NCBI RefSeq assembly: GCF_037975245.1
Contig: NC_092565.1
Location: 16,149,499 to 16,213,498, forward strand
Direction: 5' to 3'
DNA: 64,000 bases
DNA from: Apostichopus japonicus
Taxonomy: Eukaryota; Echinodermata; Holothuroidea; Aspidochirotida; Stichopodidae
The notes under the pieces are model-generated. The model was given only the letters and a program-made list of their open reading frames with translations. It was not told the origin of the DNA and made no database searches. The position numbers and the translations under genes were made by a program. Each line of letters opens with the position of its first letter. Within the stretch, counting starts at the first letter, position 1. This document shows positions 45,349 through 60,128 of this stretch, one piece after another.

Positions 45349-46839
45349 ATTTGTAAAACGGGCCGACTTAACAACAATGAAGAGCGACCGATATTTATCT
45401 ATTCGTCCGGGCAACTTACACATGACCCTGGGTCACATCTTCCGTCATGTTGTGTGGAACCGGGAGAATGTAGACCATACTGTAGGGACGAAAAGTCTGG
45501 GCCGAGAATCACTGGGATGTACTGCAAAAACTGTCACACAGAATGGCTAGACAGAACAGCATATCGTCTCTCAAACTTTAACAGCGATGACCAGATAACT
45601 GTGACCGTTGCTAAGGGGAGAGAATCGACCTTTGACCCGTGCAACAGCGCGGCCTTCAACATCAGCACAGAAGAACCGATTATACTGACCAGACGGGTTC
45701 CAACCGTGGAAAGGATTTCTGATTTCTTTCGCTTCCTGATGATGTCAATCCCTCAAAGGACAATCATTGCTCGTCACTCGGATATGGACACACTCAAACC
45801 TGGCGACCATGTCATGTGGCATCGGCCCTGGGCAGTTTGGCACCATCAGTTAATAAGGAGAAGAACGGGACATCTGACTTACGATATCATTCATTTTTAC
45901 ACAAGAGATGATGAAGAAATGAACACGTTTGGATTCGAGGTGGAAATATTAGAAAAGAAAGATTGCAATTTCGCTGAAGAACATGGGACGCTATATAAAA
46001 TTAATTATAGTCGTACCATCCAAAGGGAAAACCCCGAACGACTCACATTTGACAGGGCCAACGCCAAACTCCACGAGAGGGGCTACAGACTGTTCACACA
46101 CAACTGTGAACACGTGATCTCTTTTTGTAAAACGGGTCGACTGGTGAGTTATCAAGTAGGATGGCTGAAAAAGGAGATCGCTTTCTTTGTGATGAGGGCA
46201 GTAATCATCATTGTCGTCATATGTGGTGCGAGCTTTGCAGACGATCAAATGACTTCGAACGAAACCATCACAGAACCACAGCGGGTTATCAACTTAATGC
46301 AAATACCCTACATTTCGTCACCAAGTCCATCTGCCGCTAGCTCAACAATGACATCACACACTGCAGGAATGGTAACCACTCCAGCAGGTCACCCTAGCAG
46401 AGGCGATAAATCGGAACTGGTAGAGGGTCTCTCAATCACATGCTTCGAATTTTTCATGTTTGTTTTTGTGATTTGGCGCCATTACAAAGCTTATAAGTGC
46501 AATGGGATCGATGGCGTAGATTTTACCCGCCGATGTGGTGAGGCCTTTTTGGAAATGGTGTCTACACTGATTTTCTTCTATGTTCACATGATTATTGTTT
46601 ATAGTGTCCATTCGCACGTCAGTTTGTTTGGGGACATCGGTCTTGCACTACTGCTGACTCTCCCAGGTAAACTGATTGGATTCTTTCTAGGACAATACCT
46701 TTGTCAAAAAACTATCAAAGAGTATTTTGCAAGTAGTTTTCGAAAATCTGGCAAGTCGGATTGGCTCTTAGATAGCGGAAGGATGTCCACTACCTCATAC
46801 CGATCGATTGAAGCCTCTGTAAGCGCTGAGATTGTTTAA
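45349..46839 (+). CDS. LRAT-domain multi-pass membrane protein (last exon)
   Basis: The reading frame is open from an acceptor-like TTTATTTTCAG (ends 45348) to TAA at 46839. The first in-frame ATG is 45517 (441 codons with stop); use of an upstream exon is equally possible. LRAT-type domains are NlpC/P60-fold thiol acyltransferases acting on lipids. The domain runs from LKPGDHVMWH through HHQLI (catalytic-type His at 45841-45846) to THNCEHVISFCKTG (Cys at 46105-46107). A Cys-rich start has C-X3-C and C-X2-C pairs. After the domain come a hydrophobic segment (MRAVIIIVVICGASF), a Ser/Thr-rich loop and about three more membrane segments (EFFMFVFVIW, LIFFYVHMIIVYSV, LALLLTLPGKLIGFFLG). The 3' neighbours are repeats. 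Confidence 0.85.
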   Translation: MCKTGRLNNNEERPIFIYSSGQLTHDPGSHLPSCCVEPGECRPYCRDEKSGPRITGMYCKNCHTEWLDRTAYRLSNFNSDDQITVTVAKGRESTFDPCNSAAFNISTEEPIILTRRVPTVERISDFFRFLMMSIPQRTIIARHSDMDTLKPGDHVMWHRPWAVWHHQLIRRRTGHLTYDIIHFYTRDDEEMNTFGFEVEILEKKDCNFAEEHGTLYKINYSRTIQRENPERLTFDRANAKLHERGYRLFTHNCEHVISFCKTGRLVSYQVGWLKKEIAFFVMRAVIIIVVICGASFADDQMTSNETITEPQRVINLMQIPYISSPSPSAASSTMTSHTAGMVTTPAGHPSRGDKSELVEGLSITCFEFFMFVFVIWRHYKAYKCNGIDGVDFTRRCGEAFLEMVSTLIFFYVHMIIVYSVHSHVSLFGDIGLALLLTLPGKLIGFFLGQYLCQKTIKEYFASSFRKSGKSDWLLDSGRMSTTSYRSIEASVSAEIV

Positions 46840-49550
<2,711 letters not shown>

Positions 49551-49853
49551 CTCTTCTCGGCCTTTTGGCTAAGATCATGTGTAGTATATGTTCCCTTTCG
49601 AGAGGAATCGTGATACACACCTGACGATGATCACACAATCACAGTCTCGATGCAAGGGGACTGGGTTTGAGAGCAGATCAGTCGTTCGGTTGTTTGGTTT
49701 TTCGTGCCCAGGTTCTCCGTTTCATGTGTGACTTTTCTTAAGAAAGTATCCTTTTGGATGGAACCGGGCTGGGACAGAGAGTGGATCAGTCGTTTTGGTT
49801 ATCGTGCCCATATTTTATCTTGGGTGACTTTTCTTAGAAAGTATCTTCTTTTT
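49551..49853 (+). repeat. U2-snRNA-headed retroposon-like repeat, copy 2
   Basis: Starts CTTCTCGGCCTTTTGGC then TAAGATCATGTGTAGTATATG, nearly the first 44 nt of spliceosomal U2 snRNA. After TGTTC it departs from U2 and joins a tail shared with 36861-37070. The tail module (GATCAGTCGTT...CGTGCCCA...GTGACTTTTCTTA...AAGTATC) is present twice here. Confidence 0.75.
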
Positions 49854-50826
49854 CGATATTAAAATAATTGAACAAATGCTTTGTGCTTAATCGCAACCAT
49901 CCAACAGCAGCAGAAAAAAGGGAAGGGGGGGGGGGTAGGATATGGTTATACAAACCCGTCATACAAAAGCGACACAGGCAAGTATTCAGTCACACAAAAT
50001 AATAAACAAATTCAGTTCAGTTTTACTATACATGCATATTCAGTTCATGTATACTCATGAGAAATCATCTAATAGTTTAACAGATCGCAAACGTTAAGGA
50101 ATATTCAGGATAAGCTTCAGCCTAAAAAAAGAAAAGTGAACTCCAACCAACCGCATAGAACAATCTTCGTCACAACGAACACCCACAGAGAGCTATAAAG
50201 AGTGGAGGGGGGGGGGGGGGGTTGTGTTTCGTTTGAGAGATATTATAGTTTAGAAGTTTCCGACGAGGAAGCAATTTTTGTCAATGTGTGATGTCATATT
50301 GCCATTACCAGGCGAAGTAAAACGTTTCATTTATTTGTTTATCTTTTCTTGATATTTTCAAGTTGAATTTAAACATTGTCCTCAGTTGAGCATTTAAGGA
50401 GCATTCTTTGAGGAATATCATGAAATCCAGAATATCTACAAAGAAGAATCACTAGCACTCCAGTTCTGACTTAAGTCATCTTATCATGAATTGTTAAGAT
50501 TTGTTCCCCATTCTTACAGCTATTTATCTGTATAATCGCTCGCAAATATTCACAGGAAATGTTCTTGTTTTCTTTGAAGAATAATGTGCTAAGAAAATGC
50601 GTTAGTTTGTTCATGGAAATGCATTTTCCATCGAATATGCCTTTAATTTAATGTCCATTGAGTGTGACGAATATCGTTATGAAAGAGCAAATCTAACAAC
50701 AGATCCAGAGACCAGCATACCTTAATGAATACTTAGGCTGGCTATTCCCAACCTGTCGGTTACGTCACTATGTAGAAAACAAATTCATCCCCGTGAAACT
50801 CAATGGTATCATCCATAACTCACGGT

Positions 50827-52621
50827 CAGGGGCGGGATTTGAGTTATGAAAGTGGGGGGGGGGGGGCAAACCTGCCAGCAAGACTATCTAAGCGGAGCGC
50901 CACCATCGGTTGGCGCGTAGCGTACAAGAAATTTTTTGGCTTTACAAACCCTCCAGATGGCCGGAAACGGCACTTCCCGAGTGCTCTAAGCTGCATGTAC
51001 CCATCCTTGAAATATGGATCTCATGTCTGCAATTGTATCTAGATAGATAATTATCGTTTAAAAATTTGAAGAGGATTGATAGTAGAACATATGGTCAGAT
51101 GTTGATGTACAACTTTTGTTATACGTCACTATCTAAGCAGAGCACCATCATCGGTTGGCAAGGAGCGTCGAAATATTCGATGAAAGGTACCCTTAGATCG
51201 GTAAAATTAACACCCATATAGGCTTTAAATTGCATCTAAACAATTAATGAACGTGTGTAAATTTAGGGAGGACGGATAGAAGAACTTATATGGTGAAGTA
51301 CAACTGAAGCTTATACGTCACTATTTAGGCGGTGTACCACCATCAGTTGGCACTGCGCGTCGAAATTTAAGCAAAAAGGAAATCCTAGATCAGCAAAAAT
51401 GACACCTCTGGTAACAATAAATCGCATCTAGACAGTTCTTTCCCCTAAAATTATTAGTATATTGTGCATTGGACCGATCAAGAATATGTTCAGCACCCAA
51501 CTCGAAATTCTCCCCGCGGTCCCCACTTCTTGGAGCACTTGGCAAATATTGGGGACTGAACATACCTTTACCCCCCCCCCCCCACCGAAACGGTGGTGTA
51601 GCCACGGGTGTTGGTCAGAGGGGGTGAGAATGGTCTGTAGGGGCGCTTTCGACACTATCTAAGCGGAGCGCCACCACAGGTTGGCGCGGAGCGTAGAGAC
51701 ATTTTTTGAGTAAAGATACTCCCTAGATCGCCGGAAATGACCCTTTCTGGGCCTTGCTAATTTGCAGATAAACGAAGAATAAATAGCCGTTAGAGCATTT
51801 TGTCAGAAAATTACACCAAAAAATATGTGACAAATGTCAATAGGTAGATGAGAGTGCAGTAAAAATGTCAATAATCGCGAATAAGTAAAAAGTGGTAAAA
51901 AGCTGAAAAGGGCGCCAGCAGTCCATTTAAGTCCGTCAGGGGGGGGGGGGGCATCCGCCCCCCTGACTGTATGGACGCTCCGCCACTGCAACGAAACTGC
52001 CGAGTGCTGTATACTGTAACAATGGATTTAATTTGTTACTGTGTTAGTGCCAATTTGTTATTTACATTATTCGATTTGCATGCATCATTCCAGGATTTCG
52101 AGCAGTAAAAAATTACATCGGCATTGCCATTGCATATTGTTGAATGACACGGGGGGGGGGGGGGTCATGTGTCAGTGTATTGAATTTAATTATTGATATA
52201 CCCAATATGCAAATCTGGCTTTCGTAAATCGTTTCTCTGGATTTAGTTATTCAACGCATTCAGTAGAGCAGCACTTGAAAATCAATTCCTGAAGCTAGCA
52301 CTGTAGCACATGCCGTGGATTCATCACATGCAGAATTGAATCACTATAGTGTGTTAGCTCCAGGATTCGTAACCTGTGCTGCGAACCATGTGCTAGCTCC
52401 AGCTCCAGTTATTCTGCATGCTACATGTTACGATTTTAAACACAAATTCTACTTGGATTCGAAACAAACAGGCCTATATGATAGAGCTGTTGTGGGGGAA
52501 TAATTACGATTAGGGTTGTGCACATTTGTCTGCAAAGACGACAAAAAAGTGAACTAAGGTCTGGGAAAAAGTGGGGGGGGGGGCAAATGCCCCCTCTTGC
52601 CCCCCCGCAATCCCGCCCATG
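50827..52621. mobile_element. hAT-type non-autonomous element, 1.8 kb
   Basis: Ends CAGGGGCGGGATT and, on the other strand, CATGGGCGGGATT. A perfect 8-bp target duplication CTCACGGT lies at 50819-50826 and 52622-52629. Inside are diverged copies of a hairpin-like motif (50883, 51128, 51320), a nested MITE (51591-51988) and G runs near both ends. No transposase frame was found. Confidence 0.88.
51591..51988. mobile_element. hAT-type MITE, copy 2 (nested)
   Basis: 398 bp, highly similar along its length to 17078-17476. The right end is GCTCCGCCACTG and the left end a diverged CGGTGGTGTAGCC. Flanks CACCGAAA and CAACGAAA match at 7 of 8 bp. It lies inside the larger 50827-52621 element. Confidence 0.88.
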
Positions 52622-53453
52622 CTCACGGTTGTGTTTTATCATTTTGCATTGTGATTTATAAAGTTACATCATGTACAACTGATGTGGACAATGGAAGACT
52701 GTATATATTCGTGCAGAAATATTGAGCTTCCAAATGACATGATAACGCAACTCATAGAAACCATGGCCATGATTTTGATACTAATACTAATTGTATATTG
52801 CATGTGACTATTGTGTCGTAATACATGCTTGGCTTCAGAGTGCCTGGTATATATCATTATGCGTAAATTTGTGTTGCTATAGGCAACTTACTATAAAGAC
52901 AGTAACGTGTGAAGTGTACCGCCCACCTGGCACCGTCAATATTTGGATTTAAACTATGAAGCATTCAGAATGGCGTCAGACAATTGTTTTCAATACTCTA
53001 CTTCAGATAATATATAAATAGGCTCTCTCATCATAATCTAGTAAAAATCATAGCAAAGCCATACTCTTCCTTCGCAGTATGTCTTGAAATAATGCTCCCA
53101 TGTATTTTTTTCTGTCGCGGATGAATATTAAGTGTAATCAAGCTCTTGAACCAGCTCCTATGCTAATAGAATCTTGTCATGGATCGAGGTAGAAATAACT
53201 TTGCCGACTGTATCTTACACTAGACTGGTAGTTTCTTTATTTGTCTGACAAGCTTATGTTACAACATCGATTTACTTGATAATTCTCCGAAACAAACCAG
53301 AAAGGGCAAAAGGTGGCGAGGGACGAGCTAGAGACGAAGGAATCAAGAACTTGATGGACCCTGGATATTCCTAGTTCTTTTAGATATGTGCTAGAGGCCA
53401 GAAAGTGTGTTCCTTCCTTTTCAAATGTCTTAGCATACACAAGATATTCGATG

Positions 53454-53625
53454 AAGAATGGGGAAGAAGCTAATGGAGGTGGGGAGGCAGAGAAGTCAAA
53501 AGAAAAGCGGAAAGGGAGGAGAGGGGTGGAAGGGAGGGAGGGAGAGAAGGAAGAGAAAAGACGAGATGGGAGGGAGAGGACGGGGGGGGGGGGGAGGAGA
53601 GAAGGAGAGACCGGGTAGGTTGGGA
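53454..53625 (+). repeat. purine-rich (GGA/GAGA) tract
   Basis: About 170 bp almost free of pyrimidines, including a 12-bp G run near 53582. The open frames across it on both strands are low-complexity artefacts. Confidence 0.8.
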
Positions 53626-55301
53626 AGTAGAAAGCTGTGGTGGCTATATCTGTTCCTATATTTTTATGGCGTGCTAGCATACAAAGAGACCAGGGAACGA
53701 TATGCTTTGTCAGCATAGGTTGATCATCATTTGATATTTGGATAGTGCCGAACTGAGAGCAGGAAATCATACTGTACAGTCTGAATCAAACACTTCTCAC
53801 GGAAATACAAGCAATCCTTTCATTATAGGTTTGCCAATAGTAGAATCGACTCTTTCTTTGATATTACCGTTATCAATATGTGTTAATACATCCACTAGCT
53901 ACTGTGGATTCAAAAGACTTTTTTTTCCTGTTGGTTGCCTGGTAACAGTGCTAGGTGTGATGTGGCACGTATATGATTCATATGTTGATATAGTTGAGAA
54001 TAAATGATTAACGCATTCAGGTTTCACACGTTGAATATCCAAGCATGCTAATTGGTACTATGGCGTATGGGATTGGTCAAGGCCACTAGTCAACACGGTT
54101 ATGTTGCTATAGCCTATCTTCTCCAAATAAAAATTACATGCCTAGTATCCCACACTAGGAAGTACCTATTTGTATTCATGCGTGATTCAAAGTACACTGA
54201 TGTCAGTTGTGGAAGGGCATGTGTTTTGCTTTACCATCTATGAGCTCATGTAATAACAAAACAGAAGGTTAAAGAATGGCTTTATACACGGATATAGATA
54301 CCATATGTTCAGTTGATTTGTCAAGGGCGACAAACGGAATCAAAAAATGGATAATTTCATGTGGATACTTTACGGTAAGATGGTGAAGAGACTTTTAAAG
54401 TTACAAGTTATTTCTCTTCGACTTCAACCTGAGCTTCAGACTACGTCGTACAATATGTCTGTATAGATTATCCAAAAGTCATATGAGACAACTGCCTATG
54501 TAGGCCTATAGGGCCAAAGAGGTCACGGATCTGCAAGGTCAATAGGCGTGGGTGCAAGGGATGTAATTTGCATCGTTATATCCCAAGAAATGTGATATTG
54601 TTAACACCCTACAGGCGTTAGCAACCAATATACGAATAATGGACTCAATTTGTAAAAAAAAAAAAAAAAAACATGATTATTACGGCGGCATGTTGTGAAA
54701 TCCTTAGTGGTAAATCAATTCGAATGTTTATGCAAAACTTCACTATGTACAAACTTTGTTTGAGGAAAGAAATGTTTGTGCTGTCAGCATAAGTAGAATG
54801 TATAATTGATAAAAAATGATGTCAGTCATTAAAACTAATCGGAGGGCCAATAATAGAACAATGCGGTAAACACATTTCAAAGTAGGGCAATAGTCCTATA
54901 CTCATAGGAGGAAGTAAGCCATTGCACATATTGGTAAAATAATTTCTTAACTAGGTCTTATACGTTACTTACCTGTATATATCAATCTACCCCTGCACTT
55001 GGATCACTACCTTAAAGCAGTATTTTGCGTCCTTTTCTATGATTTTTCTCAACCTCACTGACTCCACTGTGCCATAACGACATACACAACTAGCTTATAT
55101 ATATTTAAATCTTACTTCAAATGGTGGCATAAAAGTCGAAAAATTTGCAACTTTCAACTTTGTTTTTCTCCAAGATATTTTCCGTTGGGATCCCAATAAA
55201 CCTCGCCCATAATATAAATATTTTAACACTACGAACGTCATTGACCAATTCGTAATACAACACCATGCTTGATTTGTGTACAGTCTATATGGCAGTTGTA
55301 C

Positions 55302-55326
55302 CAGGGAGTTCCATAACAACTCCCTG
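55302..55326. mobile_element. micro-palindrome 4 (25 bp)
   Basis: CAGGGAGTT and AACTCCCTG around CCATAAC, flanked by perfect 7-bp repeats GTTGTAC at 55295-55301 and 55327-55333. Confidence 0.7.
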
Positions 55327-55868
55327 GTTGTACCAACGCAAAGTCTTGAATCTATTTTTTAGCAATGGCTAATAACTAAACCTGCATCTCTGATTGGATG
55401 AATTCAAACTAGTGGGTTTGGGGGAGCTGTATGCGATTAATTTTAAATGTGGAATTTGTCGTGGACACTTTTCTCATTATCTGCAAATATCCTTAATTAC
55501 TCGCCAATTAACGATGTTGGCAGGGAAAAACTTGGCTAATAACTTAGTTTGCTGTTTTGTGATTGATATATGTAAAAAACTTGATGGACATGTCAAAAAA
55601 GTAGAAAACGGCGACCAAACGCAAAGTGCTGCTTTAAAAATGTCTCATAAAAACTGGTGTCGAGGGCTAAGAATTTGATTGACAAAAACTGTTGGCGCTA
55701 TTAACAAACCGGATCATCCATTTGTGAAGGTACACCGCAAGCTTGATTTCATCATCGTAAACAATAAATATACATTTTGAAGAGTAAATGACTAGCGTTT
55801 GCACAATCAAAATACCAATATTCTCAGTCCCTTTCTGCGTGTGTGTTGGTGTGGTGACATACAATTGA

Positions 55869-55924
<56 letters not shown>

Positions 55925-55931
55925 TATAAAT
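55869..55931. repeat. (TA)n microsatellite
   Basis: About 60 bp of TA with two interruptions. Confidence 0.95.
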
Positions 55932-57131
55932 ATATGCAGTAACCGTAGTCGGTATACTACGTTACCATTACTATAATTTATAAATCAATGTTTTCACCTC
56001 TATGTTTTTCACCTCAAATATTTCCAGTGTTTCCCTTCAATTCTATATGCGTCCCTTATCTTCCAGTGAAAGTTGAAGTTAGGTATAGCGTGCATAGGCC
56101 TATTCACTTTACCAAGAAATATATAATTATTTTTTGAACTGGTAACGGATTTCGTTTCGTTCGCGGCCGGCTACTTTCGTCTGTATGAATTTCTTCTGGT
56201 TCGAAACGATACTATTTCTGTAACCTATTAGGCGATGCTTAGCCACTTGCCATTTTACTGCCCCGTCCATATTTTTGATATGCTAACTAAGCTGCTGCGC
56301 AAGAAAGTGTATTATCTCTAGACTAAGGTTTGGATTTGTCAGATTTTCTTGATGAAGAATGGACTTTCTCAATCTGTTTTGTGTGATGTGTCAGAAAAAC
56401 AAACAGAAATATTTTGCGAGTAACATTATTTCATTATACGACAAGAGACATTGTGAAAACATTATGGTATCTTTAGTAAACGATGTGTTTGTATACATTT
56501 TGTGTGGAAACAGAAATATTTCATGACCCACACAACTTGTCAAAGGCGTGACCTTTGATCGCACTCTGTTGTCGCCACGGTGACCGACGCTACGGGAGCC
56601 ATAACCATTCATACATTCTGTTCGTGTTGTTTACAGTACGTGGGTGTGTAGTACAAATCGATGTGACTATGTACTACCTTTACAAAGCAAATAGCAATTT
56701 TAAAAGGAAAAAGGCAAAATGCAAAAGAAAACACAAGATATGAAATTATTAGTTGAATATTAACTCGATCAAGTTGATGTGAAAGTTAAGTGTCGTCATA
56801 GGGATGTCCAGGTGATATTTTAACAGAAGCTTCAGTCAACATTGTTTAAATCTATAGTGAATTGATTCTTTTGTTGGTTTTACACTTTACAAAAGACCGC
56901 TCAATAATTGACTGGGATGCCTAAGCCAATAACCTAAACCAGTTATCGCATCCTGGGAACATGTATATGGGTTTTTACTTCGGACTGTGTGTACCTGGAA
57001 CTATATTAGCATTTATCAACTGCTCTTAGCATTTATCAACTGTTAACGATGATTTTGTAAACTTGGGATGCTTCTTTCTCATAAAACATTTGGAAGAAGA
57101 AAAACATGAGCGGTGAGATTTGCGAGGATCG

Positions 57132-57172
57132 ATGGCTTCTTCCGAAGTAGTACAGCATATGCTAAAAGTAGC
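57132..57172 (+). CDS. possible short first coding exon
   Basis: ATGGCTTCTTCC in good context encodes MASSEVVQHMLKV and ends in the strong donor GC|GTAAGTAA. No matching downstream exon was recognised, so this is only a candidate. Confidence 0.2.
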
Positions 57173-58833
57173 GTAAGTAAATATCATTCAACTGTTTTCT
57201 CTTTAGACATTTAAAAGTTGAAAGATACTGATTTTTTTTTTCAATATTTTGTTATAACATTTAACATGTATGATAACACGGTAGTATAGTAATATACTGC
57301 AGTATATGTTATGGTATAAATATTACTGGGAACAATAATGATAACATTAAACCTGTACTGTGCTGATTATAACATTCAAGCCTTTCACCTAGCAACCCAA
57401 GGTTTCTGGTAGGAGAAGGGCTCGGCAAACAGGCGAGTATAATAGTCTAGTCTTCTTGATATGAGGAGGGCCAGCCCTCGATTTTAGGATTAAGGGAAGA
57501 TATTCTATTGATATGGCTTTCCATGCCACCATATAGGTTGTAGCCAGTGTACTCTCTGTTACGTATTCGAATTTGAGCTTCGGGCGTGGGGGGGGGGGGG
57601 GGGTTTGGTTGAAACCTCTTTTGGGGAGTGGTCTAATTAAATTGAGAGTTGTCTTTTCCCCTTTGAGAAAGTTTTGTTTCTATAGGGGAGTTTAAATGCA
57701 AAATGGTGCTATAATTTTAACTTCATTAGTATATGTATACGTACGTTATAAGATGTAAACCGTTTTGGAAGAAAGGTTGGGTAAATGGAGAGGAGAAGGC
57801 GCATGGCTCCATGCTCCCCGAGTGCAGGGCTTCGAATTCTGCCCTCTATTTATTAATAACATCAAAGTACCTATCAAACAGTACATGTTGGGTAGTCCCT
57901 ATACACAGGTGTCTAATATCTCTATATTGACACAAATGGAGATGATGTGCTTTATATTAAAGTATGAAAGTGACGATCATTGCATCAAAGTTAACAGAAA
58001 AGAATATCGTTATATGCTTATTATGGTTAATCAGGAAAACTTGCTGAGCAGTAGATCACAACTTGCCATAAAAAGAAGTAGCCTATCCATTATCATATAC
58101 ATCTTGAATATTTTATTTTTTTCCAATTTTCCCTGCCGTAACCGCTTCGTCGCCGATGTTTTTGTTGTTGATATTATGGTGGGTGGGTTGGGGAAGGGGG
58201 GGGGGTCAGGTAGGGAACCTCAGTCCCGGGCCCCCAGGCTGACTACGCTATTGCGGATAAGTCACCTTAAATAAACTTGACTACCGAAACAGCGGTATAA
58301 GAAAATATCGGCAAGAAGGAAGGAATACCCGATCGCTGCAATGCAAGCTGTAAATGTTTTCCATGCATGCATTGATCACTGATAACAAAACACCTGGTTT
58401 TGATCATGTTTGTAGCTCGGTACCGTAGCAACCGGTTTGAATCTCCTCAAGTTGTTCTATTTGTAAGGGTAGGATGAGCTCATTTTGAAATCATTTTCGG
58501 AGTATTTGATTCTCATGCATATTGATGTAATATTTGAGATCAATTATCAATTACAACGGCAACCACGTGACTCGGGAAGACTTGTGTTTGAGGGACTGAT
58601 GGGAGGGTGATGGAACCGGCGGGCGGAGGGGCCCGAAGGGGCTGAGACTCAGCCTCGATCTCTCGAAAAGCATTACGCGTTTTCAGAAATAACGTATTAA
58701 GTCTCTGGATTAAAAAACATATATTTGATTAAGAGTGGTATTTTAAACCTTTTGCATAATGATGGAGTCACGGGCGAGGATGGGGCAGTATAGCTCCATG
58801 CACCTCCATCAGTATTTCAAAGAGTGGTCAAAT

Positions 58834-58863
58834 CAGGGAGCTGGTTAGAGTAGCAGCTCCCTG
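58834..58863. mobile_element. micro-palindrome 5 (30 bp)
   Basis: CAGGGAGCTG...CAGCTCCCTG with GTTAGAGTAG inside. Its flanks GTCAAAT and GTCAATA are an imperfect 7-bp repeat. Its reverse complement matches micro-palindrome 2 with a 7-nt internal gap. Confidence 0.65.
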
Positions 58864-59827
58864 GTCAATATTGAGGCATACCATACTCTCGCCAGTCAGG
58901 TGGGGAGGTTAAATGGTTACCGTGGTCATTTGAGCCGGGAATATACGGTGTGACAATCCTTACATGGCTGATGCTGTTAATCCACGAAAGCTCTCGTTCA
59001 AGATTCCATAATCTGGACGAACCGAATTGACGTTTCTTAGTAATCCGGTTATCATTCACAACACATGTACTTTTACCTTTGTTACAGTGATCGATAACTG
59101 GAGTACAATACGTCACTACATATCGATTATAGGTTAAGCCATACAGGACAAACTGTACGCTTCAAATCACGAACACAGTCAAATCCTTCCTTTTTCTTCC
59201 GCAAACAGTCATAGAATGTTAGCTGATTACCATCCGCTGAAACATTAAAAGTGCATGGCATGCCGGGAAGAGAACGGTGGAAAATATTGCAAGAGAGACA
59301 CCAATCATGTATATTTTATGAAGATCGGTGCCCGAAATTCTAATTATGTAACTTTACTAGAATTGTGTAATGAATGACGAGAAATTTCTTTGACCTTTGA
59401 CCCAATTTGCCCTTGATCGTGATTAATATAACTATAAAATGTGTCTGAGCGACGGAAATGGTGATGACGGATTCAAATTCATTTATGAATCACAACTCTT
59501 GTCAAAGTGTCGATATTTCTACCCAATGTGCAACGAAGTAAGATAATTCAAGCGGGGTGGGGAGGGGTGGGGGTACCCATATTTCAACCACCACAAAAAA
59601 TATATGCAGTTATTTAGCACAAACTTGGGTGTAGACCAAATTAAAGCCTACTGTTATTTATAGCCGACATGTCGCTACCTGCATCAGAATGCCCCGTTTC
59701 ATGCAAAAACATTTTACTATATATTTGGGGGGGGGGGGTAGGACACTTAGATCCCCTACAGCCTGGTCAGCTTCAGCGAGCTCAGGACCTGGATTCGCAT
59801 CTCTTATGGTCAGTACTGCGCCCATTT

Positions 59828-60128
59828 ACCGGTTCTGTGGCCGAGTGGATCAAGGCGGTGGCATTTGAAGCAATGAGACTTAGCAATCGGGAGGTTCGGG
59901 GTTCGATTCCCGGCCGGGTCATAGTAAGGTGGGTTTTTCATCCAAGAGCAATCTACGGTTTTCCCATCTGAAATGACTTTCTAAATTGAAAAGATTCCAA
60001 ATTTGAGTTAAATTGTTGAACTGGAAGCCACCCGACGTGTAAGTTGTAATCCATAAGCCCTTGCGGGTTTCTCCCACATTTGTGGTCGCTTAAGCGTCGT
60101 AAAAATAACTGCTGATTATTATTATTAT
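59828..60128 (+). repeat. tRNA-derived SINE
   Basis: Pol III A box TGGCCGAGTGG (59838-59848) and B box GGTTCGATTCC (59900-59910), as in Ser/Leu-type tRNAs, followed by about 200 bp of unrelated body and an ATT-repeat tail. The acceptor-stem halves do not pair well, so it is a SINE rather than a tRNA gene. Confidence 0.8.

Noticed and set aside
49551-49600. Functional U2 snRNA gene
   Set aside because: Only the first about 44 nt match; the Sm site and 3' stem-loops of U2 are absent.
53237-53770. 177-codon minus-strand frame and overlapping plus-strand frames
   Set aside because: They cross a purine-rich low-complexity tract, which keeps frames open on both strands.
58865-59116. 83-codon minus-strand frame
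   Set aside because: The composition is coding-like at its end, but no family, splice sites or neighbouring exons were recognised, and it abuts micro-palindrome 5.
59828-59920. Functional tRNA-Ser/Leu gene
   Set aside because: The A and B boxes are good, but the acceptor arms do not pair and the sequence continues into a SINE body and ATT tail.
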